A DNA stretch of 64,000 bases from Maniola hyperantus (lineage: Eukaryota > Arthropoda > Insecta > Lepidoptera > Nymphalidae), in assembly GCF_902806685.2 (NCBI RefSeq), contig NC_048543.1, positions 6,428,106 to 6,492,105 of the forward strand. The letters are read 5' to 3'. Of the stretch, positions 1 through 10,800 are shown one piece after another; position 1 is the first letter of the stretch; each line of letters starts with the position of its first letter. The translations under genes were made by a program, and so were the position numbers. Below the pieces are notes generated by a model. That model was given only the letters and a program-made list of their open reading frames with translations. It was not told the origin of the DNA and searched no databases.

Positions 1-32
1 CTCAGTAACTTGACAAGTATTTACTTAACAAG

Positions 33-175
33 TATAGTACTCGACAGGTCGAGATGGCAATCGGGGTATGAGGAGGAAGAACGCCACGCACATCCGCACG
101 TCACTCGCGCTCGCCCGCAGACGGTTAGCGCGGGGTTCCCTCCCCGATTGTCATCTCGACCTGTCGCTAACTATA
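33..175. mobile_element. TIR element (MITE), family A copy 1
   Basis: The ends are inverted copies of TAGT..CGACAGGTCGAGATG, with an imperfect GC-rich interior. TA is repeated at both outer edges, which suggests a TA target duplication as in Tc1/mariner-type elements. No transposase is present. Related copies lie at 36877-37040, 50892-51046 and (half) 57860-57930. Confidence 0.75.
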
Positions 176-2141
176 AGTGAATTATTTTCTAAAAATATTC
201 GAATGATCGTTAATGAGTGCTGAGTGGTTACAAAAAGCTTATAAACATAGCTTTCAATGTACTACTGCCTTAACCATGCTCTAATAAAAAAGCTCTCACA
301 TTGTAAAGCCGCCGCACTCATGCCGAGATTTAATTGAAACCTACGGAATCCAACGCGACTCGACTCGAGTCATTTCGACACGGGTCAACTCCATGTCAAA
401 TGTGTCGTACACGGTAGTAATTACCGGCATCGCAGTTGCTGACAGAAATAGAGTGACGTCAAGTGATCGAGGCCGATATACTCGCACATGAGCACTGCAT
501 GAGGCTGCAGCCATTTATGCCTTATCAATTTCCACTTTACCCCCTCTTGACGTAATTGGACGACGCACTCAGTCTCTCCAAACGGTTGGTTGTGTATATT
601 TGCTCTTCAAAGATTTATGACGTTCTATAACCGAACAGATTAATAATAATTTACACAGACCGTACCTAAATAAAACACAAATAGGCTGTAAACAGCTATA
701 AATTTTATTTTTGTTGTTGTTTTCCTTACGATTTCCAAGAAATTCCATTTTGATTGTATTTAGACTTTCGACCAACAGTTTTGGCATGGATACGGGCAAT
801 AATTACTTTTGGAAATTCCATTCCCAAGGGATTTTCTTAAATTTCGGGATAGGTCAGCTGGTAATATTAATATAAGGTTTACCCATTGATATTTGGCTGA
901 CCCATGAAGAAATAGATTAATGTTGATATTTGATTGTTTTAGCCTTCAGTGCCATCAGTGAGTTACTGCTGCTATAAACACTGAAAGCTTCAAATAAAGC
1001 CTCACTCATTCGCTAAATGAAAGAAAAAACATACGAAACCGTAATAATAATAAAATCGGTTGATCGAGAACGTATTGAAATTAAGTGTATTAAGGGGTCC
1101 AAAAATAATTTTAACCCTTCGGATCCTGAGGGATTAGTCAGCGCGGTGAGCCGCTCACCCTTTAAATCTGGTGCAAGAGCACAGACTAGCCAAATAATCC
1201 CGGATTGGCGCCCTTCCACCAATATGCGCCCTGAATCAAGTAAATGAGAAAACTTTTTAATTGGAATTTCAAATAGGCGCTCGTGTATCTACACGAGAGC
1301 CGTCCGCGGATCGACAACGTCCCGGCTATCTGTTTTAATTGTTATCAAAACAATATACCACTTTAATCACCCTACTACATATTTATGATGTCCTCTTACC
1401 TAAGCTTATTTAAAAGTTTTAATGTAGGGACCTACGCTGTATTATTTTTCACATTTTACGACTTCTTCGCCCTTACAATTTTAGAATTGAATAAAATGTG
1501 TAACTGTCGCAGTAGAGTTTTAATAAAAATTTACCTGTCAAGCCAACATGCGCTCCCTTTTCATTTTTATTTCTCTCCCTGCGTTGTACCTATTTGCTAT
1601 TAGTGAGGGTCGTGACGCTTTCCAACGATACGATAATATGTACTTAGTAGGAGTTTTCTTGAGATTTGTAATGCGGCGCGATTCATGTGATAAAAAGCGC
1701 TGCCTAGACTTCGTGACCTGACAGCCAATAGTCTCAAAAAATCGGATGCTCAAGACCGGGCAAAGAGCATAATGGCATAGTGGCATAATGTAAAAAGCGG
1801 ACCATAGGCACGTACGTGGGACAACTTAAGTCGAGAAGAAAAAGTAATTAGATAATTCCGCGTAAGTAAATCTCATCCGATAACATTTGTACTTTTGTAT
1901 TTTTGCTAAAAAAATATTGTATTTCATCAATATATTTAATACAATTCGCGACGTTATCAAGGGTTAAGCACTGTAAAATTTGCCCAGCTAAGGCCGAAAT
2001 GAAATTGCCAATCCTGTTTCACAATGGACCGTAAAATAGTTTTCCGTTTTTGTCCGATCAAGCGCGGCAGTACTCGTTAATTCACTGGACACGTCGCATG
2101 GCGGTTTGTCATCAGGGACGAGAATAGTGTAAATCCATACT
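176..2141. other. Unassigned AT-rich sequence
   Basis: Only short ORFs (under 85 codons) occur, with no recognisable domain, and overlapping ones on both strands at 1013-1247 argue against coding. About 2010-2105 resembles 5450-5535 (shared core GGACCGTAAAAT), so it is probably an old dispersed repeat. Nothing else is supported. Confidence 0.5.
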
Positions 2142-2475
2142 AATATTATAAATGCAAAATTATGTCTACAATGAACCAGAAGCTTAATTTGCTATAATCC
2201 GCTGAAACAGATCAAATCTGTATGGTGCAACAAGCAGCATGCGATATGCAACGCCCGCTCTCCCACTGCGTATCGTGCAGGAGAAGCCAGTCACCAAGCA
2301 AGCACTACGTACCACGCAGCACCACGCATGCTGCATGTTGCACCATAAAGATTTCATCTGTTTCAGCAGACTGGTTCATTGTACCTATATGTATATCATG
2401 GATTTCCGCAAAATAACGCCTGTCAGTCTGTCTGTCTATCTGTTAGCTTTTTATTTATATTTCATTACAAGTTAA
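2142..2475 (+). mobile_element. Helitron-like head interrupted by a palindromic insertion
   Basis: A Lep1-type 5' head (CCATACTAATATTATAAATG) runs to about 2170, and its continuation (GTCTGTCTGTCTATCTGTTAGC) resumes near 2420. Between them is an imperfect palindrome: about 55 bp around 2172-2250 reads back in inverted form at 2318-2385. The right arm resembles the right part of the insertion at 16033-16327. No coding capacity is seen. Confidence 0.6.
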
Positions 2476-3843
2476 CCCCTGCCTGCGATCTCACCTGGTG
2501 CTAAGTGATGTCTGATGTAGCTATAGTAGTTGGTGTCAAAATGTGACTTGGATAATTCTGACAAATCAAAGCAATCGTAGCTCGTAACAAGCATAGTTTA
2601 TACCACCCTCCCGACAGAGGTAGGCGTAATACGTCTATCACCGTGTTTTGCGGTTTCTACATATAAGCAACACGGCATGTGAATGGGTCAGTGCGTTTGT
2701 AGATTGGTACAAACACGGAACATGATTCACATCCAACTATTAGAACAGTGACTCAATTCTCATGGCATTTGAACCACATGTTTTTTTGATCATTAAATCA
2801 CTAAACTTTAATTTTTATTACGAACTCTTACTCTTTGGCAACCAAATAAAATATTATAGTTTAAAAATGCAAAAGTTTGGGTGTAGAAACGGCCCCAAAT
2901 GGGAACAGCGGACGTAAATGGGTTAAACTTAAAGTATGAATAGTTTGTTTCTACATACCTATATTCGTTAAAGAAAATCGAATATACCTACTTACTTAGG
3001 TGCGATAAAAATAGCTTAGGCTGTTTAGGTTTATAATCAGGTATAGGTTCATGGATAGTTTCTTCTATAAAAACGTTTCAGGGTATCACTGAAAAAGAGA
3101 ATGGACATTCACATCACGTTTGGTTAACAATGGGAACCTCGCCAAAGATGAAAGTTTGTACAACCGAATACCGATACCTACTTTATTCCGAAAATCGAAA
3201 ATAGTAGCTAAAAGTGTAGAATAAACAATAATAAAGTTATCAAAACTAATCTGTTAAAATAAAATTTGTATGGGTATACAAATATCCTGATAGTTCTTAT
3301 TATTTTATTTATGATTATTATTATTATGTGATAGTTTTATAAGATAGAGCTAGCGCGCACCACGTTGCGGTGCGTTTTAAAATCTATTTTGAACTAAAAT
3401 CGATCAAAATCCGGTGCGGAATTATTTCCGCAGTTTGCGCGCTTCTATGTAGTTCTAAGTTCACAGATTTTGCGGAAAAAAAACGTACGGAAATTTACCT
3501 TGGTGTGGGCTAGCTCCTAATATAGACATTCCGCAATAAGAGAATAAATCACAATATTAACTTATGTAGATTCTATACTCACACACTCAGTCTTTGTGCG
3601 AATTTATCAATAATTACTAGTAGGTGATTGCCCGCGACATTTATCGGAACATGATATAATGAAACTTTCTCGTGTAATTTATGTGTTATGATGAAAACCG
3701 CATTAAAATCCAACCAGAAAATTAAAACACCGCACACGGACCTTAGCCAGACAAACGTGCACTGCGACTTTAGTTTTATAATATTTAGAGATAGAGAAGG
3801 GGTAGAATTGGTTCCTCCATTTTCTATACATAGTTTATACCTA
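2476..3843. other. Unassigned AT-rich sequence
   Basis: There are no long ORFs and no clear repeat. A short stretch at 3627-3650 (ACTAGTAGGTGATTGCCCGC) may be the terminus of a Helitron-like fragment on the minus strand. Confidence 0.4.
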
Positions 3844-4078
3844 ACTAGCTTATGCTCGCGACTTCGTCAGCTTTGACTACACTTTCAAATCCCTATATTA
3901 CCCCCTGAGGTTGAATTTAAAAAAATCCTTTCTTAACGGATGTCAACGTCATAATAGCTATCTGCATGCCGAATTTCAGCCCGATCCGTTTAGTAGTTTA
4001 AGCTGTGCGATGATAGATCAGTCAGTCAGTCAGTCAACCAGTCAGTCAGCTTTTCCTTTTATATGTATAGATTTTATA
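3844..4078 (-). mobile_element. Helitron-like fragment with (CAGT)n tract
   Basis: It begins ACTAGCTTATGCTCGCGACT, the reverse complement of the usual ...GGGCATCAGCTAGT end. It ends in CTTTTCCTTTTATATGTATAG after a CAGT tetranucleotide run at 4019-4049. The same subfamily occurs at 21388-21790 and in part at 8212-8350 and 44877-45040. Confidence 0.7.
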
Positions 4079-4339
4079 AAATTTCCCCTCCAAGCTAAGT
4101 TTAAATATAAAGAGTGCCCTACTTCCACACAATTAGCCACATTAGAGAAAAAGTTTAAAATAAATACACCTTAATTAGATTCGTACAAACAAAATAATTA
4201 TGTAACCATATTTTAATGAGCAAATGGAACGGTGACCGAATTGAAAAAAAAATAAACAGTCCCTCGACGTAGCAGCTAAATTTATACCACAGCAGTTTCA
4301 AAAAACCTTAATTCATGCTGATTATCGTGGGCATTTTCT

Positions 4340-4492
4340 ATTTGGTACGCAGATAGCTTGGATCTTCCAGACGAATATAGGCTACTACCTAACTACTTTA
4401 TAATATTATTATCCCGGACAATTAAAGAATTCCCACGGAATTTTGAATAAACCGAAACTTACGCGGACGAAGTCACGGGCATTATCTAGTTT
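4340..4492 (+). mobile_element. Helitron-like 3' part
   Basis: A degraded body (AGATAGCTTG, TTATCCCGGA, TTCCCACGGAATTTT) is followed by the terminus GCGGACGAAGTCACGGGCAT and TATCTAGT. Confidence 0.65.
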
Positions 4493-4496
4493 ATAA

Positions 4497-4563
4497 TATA
4501 AAACCTGTCAAGTGCGATTCAGCCTCTCATACGAAGGGTTCCGTACCATCGTACAAAAAATAA
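4497..4563 (+). repeat. 5' fragment of GGGTTCCGT repeat
   Basis: The sequence AAGTGCGATTCAGCCTC and then GGGTTCCGTACCATCGTAC matches the first 65 bp of the full copies at 15463 and 42238. The rest is missing. Confidence 0.65.
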
Positions 4564-4670
4564 CGTTTTGTTTCCACACCTTTGACCTAGCGCTAGCCCA
4601 CCGCGCACTTGTGGTCTCGCGACACAGTTTACGACAATTATTAGGGAACTCAAAACGTCTGCCAGTGCCA

Positions 4671-4706
4671 CTGCCAGTGACGTCGAGGCGTCGACGTCAC
4701 TGGCAG
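4671..4706. repeat. Perfect hairpin, 16-bp arms, 4-nt loop
   Basis: Arm CTGCCAGTGACGTCGA at 4671-4686 is exactly complementary to 4691-4706, with loop GGCG. Each arm contains TGACGTC/GACGTCA, a CRE/ATF-like motif. A third partial copy of the arm (CTGCCAGTG) lies just upstream at 4659-4667. Confidence 0.9.
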
Positions 4707-4731
4707 GCGTTAGTTGTATGTATGTATGTTA

Positions 4732-4912
4732 GTACATTAATTGACGCATGTAACCCTAATGTAGCCCTAATTTTCTATGGTTTCGTGTCACAATAGCCTA
4801 ATATTTAACATATTATCGACTATTCAACATAGCCTAATATTTGACACATTATCGTCGATTCAGAATAAAACCGAGAGTCCCCTAACTCTAGTTTACTCTG
4901 CCCGCGATCCCT
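4732..4912. repeat. Dispersed repeat with 36-bp internal duplication
   Basis: It matches 63185-63330 (shared AAACCGAGAGT and CTAGTTYACTCTGCC). Within this copy the unit AACATAGCCTAATATTTGAC and its neighbour are tandemly repeated at about 4792-4862. I do not recognise the family. Confidence 0.5.
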
Positions 4913-5017
4913 GAGGTCAGGGTACACGGGTCATAAAACAGTTAATGACGGACAGCGCCATCTATGATAGTATAATTTAGTAAACATATTATTTCATCGT
5001 AACACTTTTTAATTTTA

Positions 5018-5345
5018 GGGTTCCGTACCTCAAAAGGAAAAACGGAACTCTTATAGGATCACTTTGTTGTCTGTCTGTCTGTTGGTCTGTCAAGAAACCT
5101 ACAGGGTACTTCCCGTTGACCTAGAACCATGAAATTTGGAAGGTAGTCATGATAGAAATTGTGGTCATGAACTAAAAATTAGTATTTAAAATTTTCCAAG
5201 TAAGATATAACTATATCAAGTGGGGTATCCTATGAAAAGGCTTCACTTGTGAAGACAGACACTAGACGAAGTGATCCTATAAAAGGAAAGGAAAAAAGGA
5301 ACCCTCCTTTTTTCCTTTCCTTTTCGATGTACGGAACCCTAAAAG
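5018..5345 (-). repeat. GGGTTCCGT repeat with tails at both ends
   Basis: The left end is the reverse-complemented tail (AGGGTTCCGTACCTCAAAAG, then TGTC repeats and CTACAGGGTACTTCCCGTTG). The right end is the same tail in forward orientation (GTACGGAACCCTAAAA), so the copy is itself inverted end to end. The forward tail carries a perfect 20-bp hairpin at 5281-5324. Confidence 0.75.
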
Positions 5346-5694
5346 CCTATAAAATTCGGTCTTTAATAGAATTTTCAACTGAAAAACATGTAGCCTAACA
5401 CTTGTTCAGTTCATAGTTAAGTAGGTAAGTGCGAAACGAATTTTAGTCAATCCTCTATCAAAACGGACCGTAAAATGGCTTCACGTTTTTTATCTGATCA
5501 GACGAACCTCATTTATTCTCCGGGCACGTCCTCCTGCGGGGAAAACTAGTTACGGGGTGTTTGTATAATAACTCTTTTGTATCCCCATGCCCGAACACGT
5601 CAGTGTTTCAAAACTAACTTAGGAACTGTTTTTACTCGTTTGCCCAAAAAGGGAGTGTAATCTTTTCATGGTTCATGTACTTACGTTTTTGACG

Positions 5695-5790
5695 ATCTCC
5701 CTGGCGCAGTGTTAAGCGCTGTGGTTTTATTAGTGGAAGGGTCCCAGGTTTGATTTGGAATTTTATAATTTCTAAATTTCTGGTCTGGTC
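5695..5790 (+). mobile_element. tRNA-derived SINE 2, 5' part
   Basis: The head CTCCCTGGCGCAGTGTTAAG keeps an A-box-like CTGGCGCAGTG. The B box has decayed to GGTTTGATTTGG. It continues into AATTTCTGGTCTGGTCTGGT, shared with 25955-26175. The remainder is absent. Confidence 0.65.
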
Positions 5791-5990
5791 TGGTTGGAGT
5801 CACACAACTCCTCCTTTTTTGAAAGTTGGTTAAAAAATAGCCTATGTTACTGCATGGTTGGTCTTCTACTTGTCTGTGAAAGTCCCGTCAAAATAGGTTC
5901 AGCCGTTACGAAGATTAGCCCGTTCAAACAGACAGACAGAGATGAGAGAGATAGATTTAAAAAATTAAAACGGTTGATTCAGTTATGGTA
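5791..5990. repeat. AACCGACTT-family fragment
   Basis: AACTCCTCCTTTTTTGAAAG with GTTGGTTAA and a terminal AGCCCGTTCAAACAGACAG block are shared, in inverted orientation, with 43165-43315. Confidence 0.5.
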
Positions 5991-6657
5991 GGTACGGTAC
6001 AGTTCAAATAATCGTATGAGCTTAATATGAGGCGATATTTCAAAATTACAGACACTCTTCAATTTTATTTATGAGTATAGAAATATAGATTACGTAGGTA
6101 GTTACTGTACTTGACGATTGTGAACCAATCATAATAAATACTTAACGTCGGGTACGTTTAGAAGTAAATCTTATTTATCAAAAGGCAAAAGGCATTACTT
6201 TAACATACTTCAAATGTAAAACGTTTTAGGAAAGGAACGCATTACGGTAAAGGTCATGAACTAGATCGAAATCGAAACGATAAAGGGCACCTTTGCCTGA
6301 ATTCTTAAGCACATCGAAAGGATATAATAAAGGTGATCGTACAGCTATTTACGTGTGTCGATAGCATTTGAGTACGAATAGATCGTGTCTCGTAACGGAA
6401 ACATTTCTGAAGTATCCCCAAACGTTTGGATCGTGAACATTCGGGTCACGTGCGGGTAACAGGGCCGATGCCAGAGCGCCGCGGGGTTTGTTGTGATATC
6501 TACGATGTATTTTCCACAATATCTGACCCCGCTAGCTGAGAGTGATTTTCGTGGTTGCTTTTTGCGAGGACAACGATGAAATTAAGTGGCGTAGTCTATT
6601 TGCGAGAAAGCATACCTATACTCGTATACCTAGATACTCGAACGTGCCCGAATCAAT
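5991..6657. other. Unique-looking sequence with E-box
   Basis: No known repeat is seen. About 6220-6560 is richer in CpG than its surroundings and includes a CACGTG E-box at 6447-6452 and AAAGGTCATGAAC near 6250, a nuclear-receptor-like half-site. Any regulatory role is inferred from short motifs only. Confidence 0.3.
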
Positions 6658-6845
6658 CAGGTACAGTACCCGGCAGGAAATATTGTACATCGACCTTTAG
6701 AAAGAGATTCCCTAGAGATATTTCGTAGAGCGTTGTCTCTTTCGTTGAGACCGACAAAACGTCACATAGGTATGAGTGACAGAGACAAATTACATTCTAA
6801 TTGTCAATGTACCATATTTCTTGCCGGCTACTGTACTGTACTACA
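6658..6845. mobile_element. TIR element (MITE), family B copy 1
   Basis: The ends are inverted copies of GTACAGTA..CGGCAGGAAATATTGTACAT. The middle has GTTGAGACCGACAAAACGTC followed by GGTATGAGTGACAGAGAC. Sister copies are at 12828-13026 and 24742-24934. No ORF. Confidence 0.75.
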
Positions 6846-6929
6846 CACTACGTACTATACACAATATTATGTACATAATACAAATGACGTCATACAAGCT
6901 ACAGAGTAAGGACCGCGGGGAGCCACAAG

Positions 6930-7638
6930 CTCAACAACTAATTTCTAAATTTAAAAAATTTTTTACAAAAAAAATAAAAACCGACTTCGTTACACAAACA
7001 CTAAAAATTGAAAAATAATTTAATTTATTACCGAATATATTATGTATACAAGAGTTAATATAGTTCCATAATAATACTTTTTGGTGCCGGTGCCAATTAG
7101 CTTTAGCTGCGCGAATCGTCTAGACTTCATATTTTTATGGGACTCCACAATGGCACCTCATTGGCACCGACCCCAAAAAATATTATTATGGAACTATATT
7201 AACTCTTGTATACATAATATATTCGGTAATAAATTAAATTATTTTTCAATTTTTAGTGTTTGTGTAACGAAGTCGGTTTTTATTTTTTTTGTAAAAATTT
7301 TTTATTTCACAATTTTTAGTGGCCCCATGGAATTATGCTATGACTGGTTAAAAATCTACTGTTTACTAAGCTATTACACTGATCGCGAGCAATTTACTCT
7401 TATCCGTTGAGGAGTTCCAGTATCTATCTTCGAAGATGTTCATCAGATCTTCACCAAATTGAAATGGGACCAACTTTGAAGTATACCCTTTCAAACAAAA
7501 AAAGAATTTTCAAAATCGGTCCAGGCGTTTTCGAGTAATCGGGGAACATACATAAAAAATAAAAAATAAAAAAAAATAAAAAAAAAAAAGATTCCGACGA
7601 ATTGAGAACCTCCTCCTTTTTTTGAAGTCGGTTAAAAA
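6930..7638 (-). mobile_element. AACCGACTTC-type element with long fold-back
   Basis: Read on the minus strand it starts TTAACCGACTTC near 7636. It carries a T-rich run, then TCCCCGATTACTCGAAAACG and other stretches I recognise from this common lepidopteran family, and ends in the inverted repeat 6951-7304. The ORF at 7081-7410 is a chance frame through the fold-back. Confidence 0.7.
6951..7304. repeat. Long inverted repeat, about 145-bp arms
   Basis: Arm 6951-7095 is complementary to 7163-7304 with only about four differences by eye, around a 67-bp spacer. The arms include CCGACTTCGTTACACAAACA and its complement. A read-through transcript would form an almost perfect long duplex. Confidence 0.9.
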
Positions 7639-7639
7639 C

Positions 7640-8211
7640 GCGTTTGGAACCCACGTAATTTTAGTTTTAAGTTTACGTATTTAATTAATTATCACCATTA
7701 CATTATTATCTTACAAGGTCCAACAATTGACAATCAAAAAGTGTACAATGTTACTTATTTTAAATAAAATTTTCAAATAAAATTTCAGTAGCGTTATAAA
7801 TTGCCCCCTGTCTGTATTATGATAATATTATGTTTCAAGCAATGACAAAAATTAAAATATCATTTGTTGTGTTTATTTAAAAGCAACTATCGATCAGAAA
7901 ACTATCATTGAAAAAATTTTTTTAATTAATGAAGCCTAAACTATCTACCTTTCCATTAAAATATTATTGTAAGTACTTTGGGCTGTCGATTCAAACATCA
8001 TTGCAGCTTTTGAAAATGAAGTTATCGCTGCCAGAGGTATTTCCCAAGCTCGCCAACGCTAAAAACTTTTAACAAAATATAGTTTTCCCGTGTATTTTTA
8101 AAAACAACTAAACATTTTCCTGTACACACGAACAAAGTTGACGAGTTGTTTTAATTTATTTTTGTACTCGTTCTGTTCCTTTCAATTATTCTTTTGAATA
8201 TTTTCTAAATA
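7640..8211. other. Unassigned AT-rich sequence
   Basis: I see no ORF or repeat that I can support. Confidence 0.4.
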
Positions 8212-8350
8212 TATAAAAGAAAAAGGTGACTGACTGTCAGTCGCACAGTGACGCACAGTTCAAACTACTTACTACACGGATCGGGCTGAAAGGCACGTAG
8301 ACATCCCCTAAGAAAGGATTTTTGAAAATTCAACCTCTAACGGGATAAAC
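8212..8350 (+). mobile_element. Helitron-like fragment
   Basis: TATATAAAAGAAAAAGGTGAC, then GGATCGGGCTGAAAGGCA and CCTAAGAAAGGATTTTTGAA match, in reverse orientation, the subfamily at 3844-4078 and 21388-21790. The terminus is missing. Confidence 0.6.
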
Positions 8351-9104
8351 TACTTATATGTATAATATCTTTTCTGTGTTAAGACATTCTTAATCGTAGT
8401 CCATCTTCAACATTTCACTGTTTAATTAGATATATTACTTACATCGAATTAATTAATGATATACCTTAAACCGATAAGTCTTAAAAAGAAAAGTAGAAAA
8501 AAAAATTGACAAAGGACTAAAAGTATACGCTATAAATTACCTTTTATTCGAGGTCGAAGAAAACAGTTATAGTCGTACCAATCAATATTGATTATTATTG
8601 ACCGGCAGGTAGAGGAGTTGTAACAATTCCCAGTAGTCGTTAGAGTTGTTGTAGATTCCATGAAAATTCAGTTGCAGCGCCAACATGTCATTCATACGTG
8701 TACCGATACACGGCCATCATTATAGCGGACGGTCATCCGAATGTACGCGATCAATATATACCTATTTGATAATCCCCTAGTACATTCGTCATACCGATTC
8801 ACGTTAGCCATAAAGCACCATATCCACGGGCAAGGAAATCGCAATGAGTTCGATCAACTATCGTCGGCCATGCCTCGACACCCGTACCCCCGTCTCGACC
8901 CAGGGCCAACGGAGACGACCCAGCTGCTGCTATCGTCGGCGATATAGTATTTCTCTGTGAAGATTTGTCTATAAGAGTTGTATAGAATGTGGAAGTATGG
9001 ATATTGAAAACAAAATCGAAATAAAAACGACGACGAGATGAGAGAACCATAAAAATATTAATATTCGCAATTTGAATTAAAATATTCATCCATTAACCTA
9101 TTAT
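8351..9104. other. Unassigned; includes GC-rich block 8800-8945
   Basis: Mostly AT-rich unique-looking DNA. 8800-8945 is clearly richer in C+G and open on both strands (plus 8741-8947, minus 8799-9089). The minus frame reads ALGRDGGTGVEAWPTIVDRT. No domain is recognised, and double openness is expected from GC-rich sequence, so it is not called a gene. Confidence 0.3.
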
Positions 9105-9300
9105 ATACCTAACTGAAACTGTATCTGTACCTATGTCTGTCTACCTGTCTGCACGGACCATCTTCTTACCCGATTTAGACGTTTGGTACAAGAACAGCTT
9201 ATACACGTCAGAGACGGACATAAGCTACTTTTTATCCCGTAAAATCAAACACTTTCTTCGGGTTTTGAAAAAAGTTCTACGCTAACGAAGTCGCGGGTAT
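9105..9300 (+). mobile_element. Helitron-like copy
   Basis: The head is altered (ATGTCTGTCTACCTGTCTGC). The body has TTTGGTACAAGAACAGCTTA and TTTTTATCCCGTAAAATCAA. The end is ACGAAGTCGCGGGTATCG. Confidence 0.65.
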
Positions 9301-9479
9301 CGTATTTTGTGCTCGATATAGGGCGCGTTTATTTGACACTTTTTTGCATTTCTAAACAACGCGCTTGCTTTACGCAGTCGCTTACGCGGCATCAAGTGAG
9401 TGATCTTAAGCGAACGAGAAGCAGCGCGGCACGTCATACAGCAAACAGTCGATACCTGCAGGCCTACCGCGGTAGTATG

Positions 9480-9870
9480 ACAGCTACAGTGTGACGATCG
9501 CAATCACCTCCGATTGGTTGACGCTCGCTTACTATTGGCTACAATGCATTGTTGCAACAAGAATCGCACAAATTCAGCCAATCAGAACAATTGAGATTGT
9601 AATAATGATCGATGCAGGTTTTAGACAATCGCCCTACTGAAGCACATGATACCTGAAGTTCGCAATCCCGTTCGCTTTGAATCGCCCATGTCGAGCGGAC
9701 GCCGCGCGACGACCGCGTGAACGTGGGTGTACGGTCCTCGCTCGTGTTACAGTAAAATAACCTCTAATTTTTATAGCAACTACTTACTTTAGTTTTAGAC
9801 TGAAGCAGAAGAAGAATGAAATGTGCCGGGGAACGCGGTGGTGGCGAGGCAATTTCACATCGTTAAAAGC
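9480..9870 (+). promoter_or_regulatory. Candidate CpG-rich promoter with CCAAT cluster
   Basis: Three CCAAT-type motifs lie within about 90 bp: GATTGG near 9513, TATTGG near 9533 and GCCAAT near 9578. A CpG-rich stretch follows (about 9680-9745, GGACGCCGCGCGACGACCGC). Downstream, GAAGAAGAATGAAATG opens a 16-codon reading frame at 9817-9867. No TATA box or downstream gene is seen. The CCAAT region is partly palindromic, so it could instead be the core of an old TIR element. Confidence 0.3.
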
Positions 9871-10374
9871 ATGTTAAAAGTTAATAAATATTTTATTAAT
9901 TTAATTGTCGAGTAGTTTACGAGATTGTTAATTCAAAATTTCAGCAATAACCTTTTCAAATGTATCTGTAGGACTTAAAGTGTTCGTTATGCGGGTCACG
10001 TAGTGCTTAGCCCCGGGTATTTCCCGACGGATCTTTTTGTTTTGACGCTTTATAGTAAGTTTACAAAGTTGCTTAATTTATACCTACACTTTTGTTTCAA
10101 GGACGATTTTAAATAATTAAAAGAAATAAATAATTAAAGGTAGATATTTTGCTTGTTTCACCCTATACAGCCCCAAAAGTCTTATAGGTTACTATTTATT
10201 ATTAGAATACACGTAGGTAGGTACTTAAGCTGCAACCTTAAAAAGCCTGTACGCACGTTGCCGATTGCACAATCATTTTGTATAAGCATAAACAATCCTG
10301 AACAGTCTACACGACTGGTATACTGGTAGGCACACTAGACAAGCATCGTTTTTGCTCGGGTACCTAATTTACTG
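9871..10374. other. Unassigned AT-rich sequence
   Basis: No supported feature. Confidence 0.4.
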
Positions 10375-10800
10375 CTTTCATCTATCCATACATCCATCAG
10401 CCTGTATGCGTCCACTGATGGATATAGCCGTTTGGAGAGCGCTCCACCACACACGATTCTCCACCTTCATCTAGCCATTTCCCGACACCGTTATAAGATC
10501 GTCGGTCGATTTGGAGGTCATCCCATACTGCGCATACCTGACGAATTCTGACTGCATACAGTCTGCACTCCAGAATTCGTCTGCCTCAACAGTTATTGGT
10601 TATACGAGACATGTCCTACCCACAGCCACTTTAGTTTGCTAATTATCTAGGTTATTTAGGTTATTTGAGTCTCTGACGGATTACCTCATTGCGGAATCTA
10701 TCCCGCAGAGAGATTGAACACAGCCCGATCCATTGTCCCTGGGCGACTTAAAAGTTATGGAAGAGGCTACTGTCAATGTCCATGTTTCCGCTTCATACGG
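10375..10800 (-). pseudogene. Degraded RTE-like LINE, 3' ORF2 region
   Basis: On the plus strand it reads CAGCCTGTATGCGTCCACTG, CGCTCCACCACACACGATTC, CCACAGCCACTTTAGTTTGC, CGCAGAGAGATTGAACACAG and GGGCGACTTAAAAGTTATGG in order. I recognise these as the reverse complement of the C-terminal coding part of a lepidopteran RTE-like reverse transcriptase. No open frame survives, so this is an old fragment. Confidence 0.7.

Noticed and set aside
7081..7410. 109-codon protein gene
   Set aside because: The frame runs through an inverted-repeat element and is hydrophobic only because of T-rich sequence.
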